This document shows, piece by piece, positions 24,295-38,782 of a DNA stretch of 64,000 nt; within the stretch, counting starts at the first letter, position 1; each line of letters starts with the position of its first letter. The translations under genes and the position numbers were made by a program. The notes beneath the pieces are model-generated. The model was not told the origin of the DNA and did not search any database. It saw nothing but the letters and a program-made list of their open reading frames with translations. Origin of the DNA: Brachypodius melanocephalos (lineage: Eukaryota > Chordata > Aves > Passeriformes > Pycnonotidae); contig VZSR01003803.1 in assembly GCA_013398615.1 (NCBI GenBank), positions 4,164,050-4,228,049 on the forward strand. The letters run 5' to 3'.

Positions 24295-24855
24295 TGTTGG
24301 GGTTTACAGCTCTTTTGACATGTACTTTGTCGTTACAGTACAATCTTGAACCCTTTCCTGTTCTCCCTTCAATATTCCCCTCCCCATTTGTGGTTGCTGC
24401 TTGGCAGCTCTGGCTGACAGGGCTGTAAAACGCGGGGCACGGAGTTCATTTATTTTCCCCTTGCGAGAGGGGGCAGGGACCGGAGACGCTTCTTGTGGGA
24501 GGCCTGGCAGAGTAACATGGCCCCACCAATCAGGAGAGCAGAAGGGCTCCACCAATGAGAGGCACAGAAGGACTGATTGACAGGCCCTGGGAGGAGCCAA
24601 GTGTCCATATATGGGCAAAGCCATGGCCTGTGGGTGGGTCCAGAAGGACATATAAGGACAGCTTATGAATATTAATGAGATGAGGCAATCTCAGGGTATA
24701 AAAGGCAGAGACGCCATTTTGTGAGGGTGCCTCTGGTGGGCAGAGGGAATCCTATCGAGGTGTCAGGGCTTTTTGCCCTTTGCTTTGTAATTTTAATGAG
24801 TTTAAATTAAATTTTATTTACTCCTTCCCACCTGGATTTTGAGCCATTTACAACA
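24295..24855 (+). mobile_element. Probable solo LTR, class unassigned, with intact-looking promoter
   Basis: This element starts TGTTGGGGTTTACA and ends TTACAACA, giving short inverted termini (TGTTG / CAACA). Inside are CCAAT boxes (ACCAATCAGG near 24524 and ACCAATGAG near 24551), a TATA box (GGTATAAAAGG near 24696), then a T-rich region with AATTTTAATGAGTTTAAATTAAA before the end, the usual U3-R-U5 order. The GC-richer U3 has CpGs (ACGCGGGGCACGG), unusual for this window. Flanks AGTTT and CATGT do not match as a target duplication, so the exact ends are uncertain. A cellular promoter is the alternative. Confidence 0.6.
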
Positions 24856-27800
24856 CATGTGTGAGGTTGTGAGACTCATGAACACTCAGCAGTGGGAAAA
24901 AGGACATACTAACGGCGTGGACAAGCACGTACTCACAACAAGAACAAAGGACAGGCTCACAACTCCTGCTCTGGACAGGCAGGAGCAGGTGCAGGGTCTG
25001 CTCCAGGGCCTACCCACTGTGTCACAGCACCCTGCAGGCTCGGAATGGGACATGCCACACTGTCCAGACCAAGGCTGTATTTGATCAACTTCTGCTTTGG
25101 GTGTTGAGATACTAACAATTATCACCATTCTCTTGAACTTGAATATGACATTGATGCTGTCTTTTCACTGCTCCTCTCAGGTCTCCCTCTGATGTGCATG
25201 CTTAGGAGTGATTTGCTGCATCTGAGCAGACATTGTACTCTGTGTATATCCCTGGCCTCTCTGCATCCTCGAGTGGCAGCTACCATGTGGCCCAAGAACG
25301 TGGCTGAGGAGAGTAGTGAGGAGAAATGGCCACTAGGAAGGAGAACTTAGTTTTAAAAAAGTGTCAAGTATCCCGGTAGTTAAGTATTATTCTTTTGAGG
25401 ATTTTCACTGAGATAGGAATGGGAAGGAATCAGAAGAAATGCTTGGAGATGATTCAGAGCTTAAATGGAAAATGAAAGGCTTACGTGAAGAACAAAGTTG
25501 CTGTCTGCTCGTTCTGCCTGATGGCAGAAAGATTTGAGGGTGCTTTTCTGGATTACATTAGAGGCTAAAAAATAAGTGTCTGATCTTAACTACACAGGTG
25601 AGTTAGGTATCCCATCAGTAAATATACTCGCTTTAATAGACTCACATTTTCTTTATCTGGTTAAGATTTCACAAGGAGCGTGAAATAATGGGATAGATGA
25701 GGAATGACTGTGTTTAATAGAAGCTTCCTTTTCAAAGGACAAAAATATTAATGAGTCAGTTTTTCTCCAAAATTAGCAACATTTCCTTTAAGCTTCTCTT
25801 TCACAAAAATTAATTGATTGGGGTACTAGATAATAGTCGCTGCCACTGCTTAGATTAATACCATATCTGTATACTACTAGGATAATAAAGGGTAGCTAAT
25901 TAAGGAGTTCTAACCTGTTTCTAAGTGCTTAATGATGAAAGAGGAGTCATAGTCTGTGATAATAATAGATGGTATGTAAGATTTGTCTTGGCCAACACTT
26001 AAACATAAAACAATACATCTTCAGAAATTTTGTTATAGAAATAATTGCTAATATTTATCTTCAAAGAAGATAAAATGCATAGGATAACAGAAAAAAAATA
26101 GCTAGACTTTATGCAGAAGTACTAAGTGTAAGACATTGGGGTTGTACTGGAGTTGGGAAGCGACTGCTGCTGCTGCTGCTGGGAGATACTGCCCTGCAGA
26201 TCAGGTGCTAGACTGCTCTTCCAAGCCATGACAATCTCCATGTAGGTAGTAAGGATATTTTTCTATCTTTGAAAGTCTGACTACCTCAAAAGAGCTATAG
26301 TTTGCTTATGCCTTGACATTGCCTAGTTTTATAAGAATATATTGAAAGAGGTAAGAGAATGCAAAAAAAGTGTGTATTTTACACCTCCGCCTAGGCCTGG
26401 GCTGAGTTTGTTACATCTGTGATTTCATGAGACAAAAATGCAAAATGTAAAAAGTGAGATGAAGTGAGAATACGTGTTGTCAGTTTGCTTGCCATGCTCA
26501 GCCAGTCCAGCCACCCTAAATTCTCTCCTTTTGAAGTTTTAAAAGATTGTATGCAAAAAGATGACTATAAAAGGATGTGTATAACAGCCCAGGGAAAGCT
26601 GTTCCACTAAGTTAAATATTCTTATATTAGGAAAAACTTATCTTAATTCTAATCTGAAATAATTTACTTTCCGTTTTACCCTCTGAGGAATAATTATTCT
26701 GTTATATTGAAGAGTCAATGTCTCATTCCCACATACTTAAGAAAAAGAAAGTATGGGGTGGGAAATTATTCCTGGACTAGCAAATTCACATCTCCATGAT
26801 CTCTGGGAGCTGTATCATAGATGGAGATCCCACAGAGCACATAAGGCATCCTGCTTATTGTAAATCGAAGAGGAAGGCAGTGATCCTCCCTCAATGGCAT
26901 TTATGTAAAACAAATGAATGGTCTTCAAGATGGGCTAGATCCTGTGCTTCAGAAGAAATCCTAAAAAAACCAACCTGCCAGACTTGTTCGAGTAAAATTT
27001 CAATCCTGACAGGTCTGATAGAGTGTTAACCTTGGGACAAGAGTTTCTGCTGAGACATAATCCCTTGTTCCTAGCTGTGATCCATCTCAGCATAACTAAT
27101 TATGCTCCTTCTTCTGTTGCCTTAGAGGAATGCAACACCTCTCTTCCATTCATGAAAATAATTTGTGCGTTGAGACAAAAATAAATCCGTTGTGTAAATA
27201 TGGCAAAGCCAGATGAAATCAGTAGACAATAACAAAACTTTTTCAATCACCTTTAGAAATTTCAGTAACTTAAAAATACAAGCTGTCCCAGCCTCTGATT
27301 AAGAATGTAATCTCTCTGGTATTTTTGTCACTAAGTTAACCAGGGTAAGGTACTGAATTAATGTCTTTAAGATTGTTCTCAAACTCCTGTGATTCTTGAA
27401 GACCAGCTTCCCAAATGATCCAGGTACTTCCCTCTTACCACCTTCTTCTGTGATTTATAACTTGCTTATTTTCAGTTTAGTTTCAAACTTTGGATTTTTT
27501 GTCTTAGTATCAAAAAATGATCTGTGCAGGGCCCTGTAAAAATAACTTTCATAAACACCGAAGGTCATTCTTTACGTGCAGACACTGTTTTAAAAGGAAT
27601 GTTACTATGAATGTCATGTTTCTGTTTAAAAATCTTGCTCTGTTGTTACTAGTAAGCCTTTTCAAGGAAAATAATAGCAAAAAAAATCTCTAGTGTTTTC
27701 TGGTTTTATTTTTCTTCATGTTTTGGAAGTGCTCTGGATGTGGTTGATTTCTCATATTCCTCTGTAGTCCATTAAGTTCTGTAAATGCTTCAGCACGTTC

Positions 27801-29268
27801 CTAACATCACCCGTGGGAAGTGGCCACATGGCAGTAAAGGCAACAATTCACATAAACAGAATGCAGTGCAGGATTTTAGTGGGTTATTTTCCAAGGCATG
27901 TATTGCCATGTACTAGGGAATATTTGAAATAAAGAAGTGCAATTATGCATCACAACGCTAATCATATCTGAGACGTCATTTGAAAAAGATTAAGAGTAAT
28001 TTTTGAGGGAAAATATCAAAGGTGTTAAATTGTCCCATCTTTCAATAGTCTATTTGTTTTTTGATTATTATTATTTTTTTCAGGTTTCTATGGTTTTCTA
28101 TGGCTATCCTGTAGCTGCAAAAAAGGCAGGCTGGTGACCATTGCTAGCCCCAAAGCCTATCAGCATGACAAAGCTGTCTTGGGTGTCCTAAGGGAGGGTG
28201 ATTGCATCTGAGCTGCATGCTGGAAGAATTGCTTGGCCATGCTACCTCCATAACCATGCCTGGCTTTTCCCTGTGAGATTGTGAGTTGACCTGGATGAGA
28301 ACTGTGCTATGGACCTTCTAATTCAGCATGCCCAGGCCTGCATGTCATGTTTAGGCCTTTAATATAGATATTACTTATGATTCTCTACCTTCACTTCAGC
28401 AGAGATACCTCCTCCTGTCTTGTTATACTAATCAGCAACTAGATTTTAAATTCTTAGCCTGCTAATTGGAAACGACAGGGATTTGTTCTGAGAGAAACAT
28501 TCTTGAATCTATGACAAGGCGTTGCTGCCAAGGGTAAAAAAGTGATTACAAATATATACTTGTTTCTTAGCAACCATTGAGAGCTCCCCTTTCTAATTAA
28601 TACTGTACTGTTCCTTGAAAGCCTTATTGGTTCACAGTACTGAAAGGTCAATTAATCTCAGTTAAAAATTGATAGTATGATTAATTTTTTGTGAAATTCT
28701 GGCTGTGCCTGTTTTTAATCTTAAGGCAAGCAAGCTGTTTTGTTTTGTTTTATCACTTATTTTTATAAAGAGCTTGAAAACACTCAAACACAGGACATAC
28801 ATATGTTGTTCCTCTGTGAACAAGAGAGACAAGTTTTCCTTCACTCAGGACCTCAATTCCTAGTAGCATGAGGGGGAAATAACTTACCCATGAAAGGCAT
28901 GATGAAGGAGTTCCTCTCGCTTTACCTGCACCAACCAACCACAAAAGCAGAAGCTAGAGAGAGCATAGGGCTCTCCAAATCTTCCCATTTCATTGTCATT
29001 ACTGAAATGACCTTCTTGTGTATAGACAGAGTACCCGAGACAAAGCCAAAGCTATGGAAATTGTGTCAGTGGCTGCTGCATATCTATAAAGGTATGACTG
29101 AAGGGCAACAGTATCATTAGTGTTGTGACACATTTATGTTGCTGTCATAATACACCATCTCTAGGGTAGCAGCATTTGTTGGTGGTAGATAGTTCTAAAT
29201 AGAGGCTGATTGGTAGTGAAATAGATACATAGAAAAAATGCCTACGTCCAATAAAATAAGGGGACTGG
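24856..29268. other. No supported gene
   Basis: Mostly AT-rich intron-like sequence. Short minus-strand segments at 25485-25517 and 28888-28925 have good splice signals at both ends but are only 33 and 38 bp, below what can be judged by eye. The GC-richer first 250 bp after the LTR are unlike any repeat I recognise. Confidence 0.5.
26164..26181. repeat. (CTG)6 trinucleotide repeat
   Basis: Six perfect CTG units. No coding frame is supported across it. Confidence 0.9.
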
Positions 29269-29340
29269 TATATATACAAAATATTTATATATATATAATA
29301 TATACATATTTATACACACATATGTATATATTTATATATG
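29269..29340. repeat. (AT)n-rich low-complexity tract
   Basis: Interrupted TATATA and TATACA units over about 70 bp, typical of a decayed dinucleotide microsatellite. Confidence 0.9.
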
Positions 29341-32300
29341 ACTATTTATAGAAGAAAAACCTGTTTATACCTGAAGTTATGTAGGACTCTGTTTATCAGC
29401 CGTTACTTGGGTGACCTGGAGGAGTTCTGTTTGTATCAAGCTGGAAATATTGGATCCACGGCTAGTAAAATCAATGAGGGTGACAAAGGTGGTAAATTAT
29501 TGTCAACTATGGGAAAATGAAAATTAGAATGTCAGTGGATGTCTGGCTCAGGGAGCAAGGTGATAAACTACTCCACTCCAGCATTGCAGCTAAACTGATT
29601 TTTATCTCTGATAAAGAGAAGCAAAACAAATACTATAGAAATATTTAAATTTAAGGGAACTTACTGTGTGATATTTTATCTAAATCTTCCTGAAGTGTCT
29701 CATAGAATTGAAACCTAAATTATGCTAATAAGATTCTGAGTAACTGATGATTTTTTTTTCATTAGGGATAGATAACTTCTTTTTTTACTCAGCTTGAATA
29801 GCAGCAATTTATGCTCTAGGAGAAACGGGCTGTTTAAACTCAATTTCCACAGTATCTTCTCATATATATTTATATTGGTTTATCCATAATATCTCTACAC
29901 TCATGAGTATTCCTAATGTTTGATTACAATCATGATGCATCTATATATACCTTCTTATTACTGTTGCTAAATAAATCTTGAGAATATCTAAAATTAAGTT
30001 AAGCAAAAGGTACCAATACTTCTTAGTCCTGCAGAAACATAAAGATAGAAAAAAACTTTAATCCTAGGTATCTGAAACTCTAAATCTGTAATACTGCAAA
30101 GACACAGGAGCAGAAGGAAACCCAGAGTAACTGGATATCATGGTGGCTATCAGGGGCAAGAATCTACCATGATCTCTTGAAGAGTCATGGAATTAATGGA
30201 TTGTGCATACAGTATTCTACAAATTCTGTTGTGATCCCTTTTTTTTTTTTCTCTTCACACATTTTCCATAATGAACAATAATTTGGAACTTAACAGTATT
30301 GAACTCCTACAGTGAGCAGAGCAGTGGGAAGAATAAAATAAGCAATAACAGAGTGCTGAGTCCTGGGAAGTCTGTGGAGGACTGAGACTGAAAGAAACCA
30401 AGCACACCCCAAAAAGAACTGTATATTAAAACCAGCAGTGAAAAGGAACATAAATACAACTCTCAGTCTCACTTACATGAATTACTTTTTCATTGTAAGG
30501 AGATATGGTGCTGTTTGTATCCCAATGTACAGCCAGAATGATATTTTAAAAGCCCAAGCCATTTTTTTTCTGCAGTGTTATATGAACACTCTAAAAAAGT
30601 TACGCTCCTTTCTGGATCTCTCTTTTCTTTCTCCCTCCATTATAGTCAAGGGCAGGGAGAATAACTGAACTAGTGAGTTAGTTAGGAAAAATTCCTGTTA
30701 CAAGTTACTTGCAAGTGAAAGATTAAGTACCCTACACTGGGTAAATATGATCTTAACTTCATCTGTAAATTGGAGAAGTCCATGCAATATGATATACAGA
30801 CCCTGTGAAACAGCAGCAATTAATCAGCACCTCACAATGCCACACAGAAAGGCCTGTTCTGCCATACTCACAAGAAATGAACTTTTAGGAATTAGTAATG
30901 TATATTGTTATGTCTCTACTTAGGTCCTGGTGAGTTGAAAGTTTAGCAATTCTATTTCCTCCATCTTAAAAAGATGTAGCAGAACTGAGAAATGTTTAGA
31001 AAAATGTTACAGATGTTTAAAGTTAAAATTTTTCTTCCATATTTTGAACAGATAAACTGGCAAGAGCTCTTTAAACATAGATAAGAATGGGAATTGATGG
31101 AGGTCTATATAATCATGAATGATATCGAAAATAATTTCATTATCACCACATCTGGAACAAAATTGTCTTTTATGAACTTATCCTGAACTATAGCTGTGAG
31201 TATACATGCAGAACTGGTGCTGTTTCATTCTGGATTGATGGCTGTAGTTCCTGATGGTCCTCAAAGCTCTCTGATGTGGAAAGCCAGAATTGAAGTGGGC
31301 TGTGTTTCCTGTTTTTTCTCATCCATCCTCGAAGGTGTAGGTTTTTCTGCCCCATGCCCAAAACAAAAAGAGTGATATTCTCTTCTTGATATTTTAGCTT
31401 TGGGATCAGGTCTTGTAGTGGTTTTGCTTATTGTACAGGAATTTGAGTTCTATCAGATATCCTTCCTGCCCACTGTACATCCTTAGTTATCCTCTTGCAG
31501 ATTTTAGTACTTGCACGTGTTTTTTTGTGCACCCCATTGTTGGAGCAATATCTCAAGTCACCATTTGTGTTTTGCAGTTATGGCTATTATTTAAATTTTG
31601 GCTTGCCTTATAATACACTGCTATGTGATGATATACTTTGTTGAGGATGACGATGGTATTTTGGTTGCTTAGGTATGGGTTTAAGGCAAGCAAGCATTAA
31701 CTATACCTGTGTGCATCTGTCCTATGGCTGCAAGAGACCTCTGCCTCAGTTTCAGATTAACTGCAATAGCAAATAACCAACAAAAGCATGCAGTTTTTCT
31801 TATAACTTGTGAACCTCCTTGTCATGGGATTAGAGCTAAAACTGTGTCATTAAAAAGACCAGAAATTTATCAAAGAGTGTTGAACATAGAGACATGACTT
31901 CTGGGATTTATTGCTAGAAATAGACACCTTAAAATACATGACACGTCTGCCTGGAGTTGAAAGATATGCCACAGGATCTGTGGAAGACCGGTGACCTCCT
32001 GAAGAAACAGCTGGTTGCCAAGAAAGATGCACACAAGGATCTGAAATAGCAGCAGACAGGTATATTTAGGAAGCTGAATACCATCCCAGTGTGTCTCAAA
32101 AAAATCTGAGAAATTGTGGGAGGCCATGAACCTGTCAGTGTCAGAGAGATGAACCTTCAGTCTAATTGAGGCCTACCATTTTTATATAATGTCAGCCTTG
32201 ACAGGGAATGAGCAAACAAGATCTCTGGGGAATGGGGTGAGGTTAGTCTGAAGTGACATTAGCATTACAGCTATGAGTAGTCTCAATTCAGGAAAAATCA

Positions 32301-33127
32301 TTGGTAGGGGAAATGTGGGGAAGAAGATAGCTGAGGGAAAGATATATGTGATTAGGAATTGAAATATATATGACTGTCAGGTTGCAGATCTAGAGGATGT
32401 ACTGTAAATCAGAAGTGGGAAAGCTGGAACAGTCAGCTACAGCTCAGCCTATGGTCCTGGGCAGCAGGATGGCTGAGTTTGGCTTTGCCCAAGGAACACT
32501 GTCACAGTGTGTCCCTTGCCACTGCATCTCGAAAAGAGGAACTGTGTAGTGTAGAGGATGCTAGGTTTGTGAATGGGGAACAGTCCAGGTAAAGAAAAAA
32601 TGAGCCCTGGATGGATCTTACACCAGTTTAAATGTAGTCTGTTCAACCTCAAACTACAGTAGTAAGTGGAATCAGGAACTTTTCCATTTTGCCCATGTAC
32701 TTACTTAGTGTTTGACTGTCTACAGGAAATTAATTAGGCATGAGTATGAAAATCTCTCTTGGTGGAAGTGATGCCCAGGTGAGCTATGGCTCTGTCATTC
32801 CCTTTGGATCTTATCCTGCTTTTCTTGATATCAGTGGTAGTACCACTGTGACCACTGGAAGGACTAGGATTGTAATTTAATTGCTGTAATCCAAAATAAT
32901 ATTGAAGTATCATCACATAAATTATACTGTAATTGGAACACCTGTTCTTAAAATTAGATTCTTTTCTGTGTGAGAACAAAGCAGCTAAAAATATGATGCT
33001 GATATGATTGCAGGAGGTCTTACGTCCACACAGTTAGCAATGATACGTATCTTAAGGTCTGTGGCCAGGAGAATTAATGGCATATCCATATCCCATCTCA
33101 AAGAAAGACAGTGTTTTCAGAAAACAG
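29341..33127. other. No supported gene
   Basis: No repeat family recognised. A minus-strand 50-bp segment at 29665-29714 has a clean acceptor (TAATTTAG) and a GTAAGT donor but is too short to call. A 12-bp T run lies near 30240. Confidence 0.5.
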
Positions 33128-33188
33128 AAGCTGGACTCTATGATCTTGGAGGTCTTTCCCAATTTTGATAGATCTATGATTCTATGAA
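33128..33188 (+). mobile_element. CR1 3'-terminal fragment
   Basis: Only the last 60 bp of a CR1 remain: GCTGGACTCTATGATCTTGGAGG, a TTTCCCAATTTTGAT block, then ATCTATGATTCTATGA. The terminal octamer repeat gives the orientation. Confidence 0.85.
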
Positions 33189-36100
33189 ATATGTTTCCAA
33201 AAGGTCCTTGTTTTCAAATAAACTTACGCCACCGCTCAAGGCAAATTAGTGCAAGCTTCTGGGAGCTCTGTACTTGCTTTGACTACAGGCTTTGAGGTGA
33301 ATTTGCTGGAAAAAGGAGCAAATACTTGTGAAACAATTCAGAGAGGGAGACTGAAACAGAATGAAACTCACTCTGTGTATGACCTGACCTATTCACTGGC
33401 ATATCTTGTGTTAGCAGATTAAAGCATTTGTTTGTCTGACCTGGCAGTGATATTCAACACTCACAGCATGCCTTGAGGTCCAAACCAACTTTGCCTTGTC
33501 ACTCCAAATGTTTAATTCTGATTCAAAGTGCTGTTACTCGGTATTTTTAATAGACCCTGATCAGCAAGGCAGCCAAGAGGTTTTATACAATGGAGTGGTG
33601 GGATAGCTGGACAAGTAGCTGTAGAAGATAATACCTCTAGCTGCTGCACATGTCTGTTGATGGAGGCTATCACACCAAAGGTTATGATTCACAAATTAAC
33701 TTCTCGAATATTTTAGAACCACTAAAACAAAGTTGTCTCTTGACCTTTAATGAAACCCAGTCAGTAACCTAAACCATGCAGTTATTCAGGAGGCACAAAT
33801 CTGTCTGTTCCACTTGATTAGAATATGAAAAGAAGTTTTATTTACAGAGCAGTACATCTTGACTCTTTTAGCATTACTTTTTTTTTTTTCCTGAAGAATT
33901 CAGGCAAATTTCAGCTTCCTCTTTGAGATGCATGAAATCATGCAAATCTAATTAGCTATTCACATCCTGAATCAGCTGATATTAGTATGACTGAATATTA
34001 GGAGAAAAAATAGACTGAAATTACAGCAATGAAGACACAATATAATGAAGATGAGAATCAGATTCATTGTTCATTGTTGTCATATATGAGTTTCTTACTT
34101 TGGAGAAAGAATCATCGCCAGATGCTAAGCATAAAATTGTGACCTAATGCAATTACTCATACTTCATCTCTATCTAGTCAATAGCTTTTTCCACAGGCTC
34201 CCAGGAATTAGAGATGGAAAAGAATATGTATGCCAAACTGTCCACTCAGCAATGTGAGTTTCTCTCTTGTGAACTATTAATAACTGCTTTATCTGTTGCA
34301 CTATGTTATTCCTTCTAATTTCATGGGCCTTGATGGATGAGAAATGAGAAAGTGTGTATGTTCTTCTCTGACAAATTCACATATGTTATACTGTGGTCTG
34401 TCTTGGGACTATCAGGATAAACATGTTTAATGGTCTGATTGGGAAATCTCTACCCAATATGGCCCTACATATGAATTTTGTCATTTATTACAAACCATGT
34501 GAGTGTTTTGTGGTCCTCTTCTCTCATTACATTAATTTGTTAATGACTCACTCATATAAACATCTGTATGCAAAATGATGTCATACAATGCATGTATCTC
34601 CACATCTCAGTATGGGAGATGGCCTGAGCAGATCGCATCCTGCTACTGCAACTACTCATGACCATCTCAAGCAGCTGTGCCCATTCTATTTTACAGCCTC
34701 AATGAATTAGGATAGAATAAAAATATGTTTGCAGCAGAAATTTTTGTAGAATACTTTTCCCACTGAGTAAAGGAATGTAGACAGTTTCCATGGCAGCATT
34801 TAGATTTTAAGACAGGTCTCTTTAATTCCAGTGAAAAGGATATAAAGTTGTACTGGAAGCCGAGATTCATATGATCTTCAACACTGTAAGCCCTTCTTTC
34901 AAAGATCAGAGTTTTCTACTCTGAAAATAATTTCAAAAGTGTTTTCTGTCTCCTGCTATGCTGTTTTCCTTAAATGCCAGATGTTGAAAGATTCCCGTAC
35001 CAGTGGCTAATTTCATTCAAATGACTGCAAATGAGAAAATCAGGAGAGTTTGGGGAGCCTTGGAATGTGTTTCCAAGGAAAAGTCCTTTCTTTTAAAAAA
35101 TGAGCTTTTTTGAGTGTAATAGCAAAAGGAAAAGGAAAACCTTCAGACTGAAGAGAAGGATTTTTTTGATCCTTCCTGAAAACAAGTAGCAGAAGCATCA
35201 TTGATTTAACAGAAATACTTCTCCTCTGACAGCAGCTACAGGTTTTTGCTACAAGTTTCACCTTGGGTTGAGCCATTGAACTTGCACCACAAAGTAGGTG
35301 GATGCTGTCACAAGGTCTTGTTCAAGGGAGAATCCAGCTGGTGTCATAGAGCAAGAGCTGGTGTTCATCTGGAGAATAAGGAATAGCTCAAAAGCTGCAG
35401 TGACCTAAGACTGGACAGAGCATGGAAGAAAGTAAACTGAAGAACCAAGAGAAGGGAAAGGAAGAAATCTGGACTTTTCAGGTTATATGGTCTTGTATGA
35501 GTGAAGTGGAGACCAAGGGATTGCCATGTCGTGGTTGGGGTGAAACTTTGCAAGGCAAGAGATCTGGAGAGCAGGTCTAGAGAGCAACCTTCCTGAGGAG
35601 GAGCTGTGGGCAGGTAACCAGCTTCCTCTGCCCTTCCTTGTGCACACAGATCGAGATTTTAGGAGGGATGAAGTTTTAAAATGGATTTCTACCAGTTCAC
35701 TAATTTCTGCCAATGACTTTTTATTTTTTTTTTTTTTTTAAATCTTATGTTTAGGTCATTCTTACTCTCTGTGGGTTTTGAAAATTACTTGCCCAGTATA
35801 ATCTTCTTTATTTATTTAAATCCTGACATACTGCACTGTTTTGAAGGGAACTGGTTTACTCCCTGACCTGAGTTCTGACCTCATTTATACTGATCAGGTG
35901 TACTTGTTACCATTCTAAGAACTCATTCAGAAATATGGGGCTTGCATGAAAAACTTTGCATACAGAAATTAATGTTTTTGATCCATTTTGGTATTATGTT
36001 TCATACTCTGTTTCCAAAAGTATTACATGGTGCAAGGTAAGCTTCAAGAATATTTGATAGCCAGTAAAAATATAGTGTGACTGGACCAAAAATCCCAAAT

Positions 36101-38782
36101 TATCTTCTGTTTTGTATAAAGGAAGGAATAAAGTCCTCATGGAAAAAATTATGAGAGAGACTAACAATTTGTTAGACAAATTCATATGGATGACTTTGAA
36201 TCTTAAAATTTTCCTACATTTGAAATTTAGGATTAGAAAGATAAACTCCCTAATTTAGCCTACTAGAATCTGTTGTTTTAGTCTGAGTTCTAGATGTAAA
36301 TGATGCCCTGACAGAAGCATCAAATTTGCTTCAATAAAAAATGCAAATTCTGGAAAGCTTTTTTCAGTTTGGGATTTTTTTTTCCTTTTCTTTCTTGTTA
36401 TTATAAACCAAAAAGGTGCAAACTGGCCTTATTGAAAGGCTAGAGAAAATCGAAGTGAAGTTGTGTAAGTATTTGCCTTTAGGAATAAACATAGTGTGAT
36501 TTTTCTCAGCAGCCTTGTTTAGCACACAAGTGTAACTTAGTTAAGCCGCACATTAATTACACTTTATTTCTATAACCTATGAAAGGTTGCACTTGCCAAA
36601 ATGTATCCAGTGTGTTTTTATGCATATTTTAAACAAAAGATGTATCATGACACCCCCAAAGTGAATCTGTTACTATGAAACCATTACTGCACATCATTTA
36701 GTTCTCCATGACTTACTTTTTATATCAGCAGAGCAATAAAAAAGCTTTATGGTGGTTATTTGCCAAACTTATTGATAGTGGTGCCTCAACAGGGATCCCA
36801 CAGTGTCTTTTAGTTTTCATTATGTGGGTAAGGGAGCAGTAAAATTGCATCTGGAAACTATTTAACTTCATATTTTAACAGAGGGACATAGGAAATGGAG
36901 GAGACATGGCAGTAAAGGAAGAAACCCAGAAGTAATAAAGAGGAAAACTAGAAATCACTATAATTATGAATATTTTGCCTTTCAAATAAGCTTTTATTTA
37001 AAACAGTGAAAAATTTGGAATGCGTGTTAAATTTTGTAAAAATCAGTGGATTGATTCCCTCTGAGTTAAATGTCCTCAAAAGTCATTGTGAAAATGCATA
37101 AAAAAGGCAAAGGCTGGTACTCTTCACAGGAGAATGGACTTATCCAGCCAATTCTAAAGCCTACACAGATCTTTATCCATTGTCACAGCTCTCACAAAAA
37201 TTAGAGTGGGAAGTTGGAAACATGCACAACTTCTCCTATTATGAACTGGGGTGAAAAGCCAGAAGACTGAAAGATGTGTCTGAATCAGCCAGATGGGAGA
37301 AGCCTTCTCGTTACTGCTGTACTTCAGTGCAGGATTAATTGAATACATTGCCTTTGAAAACAAACTGGAGAAGAAGACAACAGACTTCTCTTTGCTTCTA
37401 CTTTTTATTTTTGCCCTGAAGAAAATGCTCTTAGGAAATTTCAAGCAGCTTTCAAACTGCATGGCTGTCAGGGGCAACATCTGCTCTCATGGAGTTGTAC
37501 TCATGCACTTGACCAGTTCATGAGGAAATCTGCAATAAACATGCAATTTTGCAGGTGTCAGTTTTCTGTGGGTCACCCGTTGTATGAATCTTTTCAGCTG
37601 ATTCATAGCTGTGGATGATTAAAAAGACAACACCCGATGTTTTAGCCATGTAGTTGGAATTAGATCTATAACTAAAAGGATGTCAAATGTCAAATATGCA
37701 AGGGAAGATATGAAGTGAAAGGACAACTTTAAGAAAGTTGTTCAGAGGAATTGAATCTTATGATTTAATTTTGTTAGCAGTGAAGGCACTCTGTGTTTTG
37801 CTGAATGGAGGTTAAAACTATGTCTTTTCTTCTATGGTTCATATGGGTCTATGAGGTTTACTGGAAATACTAGCCAAGAGCTGGAACAAACTGTGATGAG
37901 GCAATGAAAGGAAAAGCTCCTCGTATTCTAGTGAAATAACTGTGCATCGTGGATGACTTGGGAGCTCTGTTTCTTATTCACATCTGCTGTAGTTATATCC
38001 TGTGCTTCACAAATCTTTCAGGGGGAAGAATGACTACATCTAATGCCCCCCTTTTTTTTTTCTTTGGAGGAAGATTGTAACATGAAATTCCCAATCAAAT
38101 TTTAGGAAATCAGCATAGACTAGGTGGATTCTCAAAGGAGGGGGCACAAAGACTGAAAGCAGATGTAAACACAGAATAAATCAAAATAAACTAAACAATG
38201 CAGCAGTTATGGAAACCTGGAAAGTGTTTTGTCACTATATTTTTTCAAAAGCGAGTATTTACAAAAAGACTCCTTGGCAACAGCAAGACAATACTGAAGA
38301 GTAGAGATAGTTTTTAGAACATCAATTACATGCATGGCATCTAATATGTCATATTAAGGATGCAATCTGGATATTTATGCAGAGAAGATTTTTCTTTTCC
38401 CTTTGAATTTTCCTACAGCATTTTTGTTGCAATGCAAAGAGAAAGCAGGTGATGTGTTCCTTTCCAAACAGGAGAAGTGAATGGAGATGGAGTCTTATAG
38501 ACTATATGTACTTTGCCAATTATTTCAATGGGTAAGGAAGAAATTTGCTCCACAAAAATAACCTGCAAAACTAATATAATGACAAGAAAGGGAGAAAACT
38601 GTGGCCTTAGGTCAGAATGAGCTATGACAGAGTAATTCTGGAGAAATCAGTGTGTTTTTTTCTGCCTGATCTCCTCTGTCTTGACTCCTTGTCCTGAATA
38701 TTCTTTAGTTCTGCTGGTGATATTGTTGTGTACTTGTTGAGTTCAAACAGCTGAAAACAGAACTGCAGCAATGTAGAACTGT
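33189..38782. other. No supported gene
   Basis: AT-rich sequence with a T run at 35718-35739 and another near 38050. A 108-codon minus-strand frame at 37154-37480 has no motif or flanking splice pair that I trust. Nothing else stands out by eye. Confidence 0.5.

Noticed and set aside
25485..25517. 33-bp phase-0 exon on the minus strand
   Set aside because: A frame this short is open by chance in most cases; good splice signals alone are not enough.
28888..28925. 38-bp minus-strand exon
   Set aside because: Good acceptor and donor but too short, and its exit phase does not fit the next candidate.
29665..30520. Minus-strand exon-like segments near GTAAGT donors
   Set aside because: Entry and exit phases of neighbouring pieces disagree, which suggests over-reading of chance signals.
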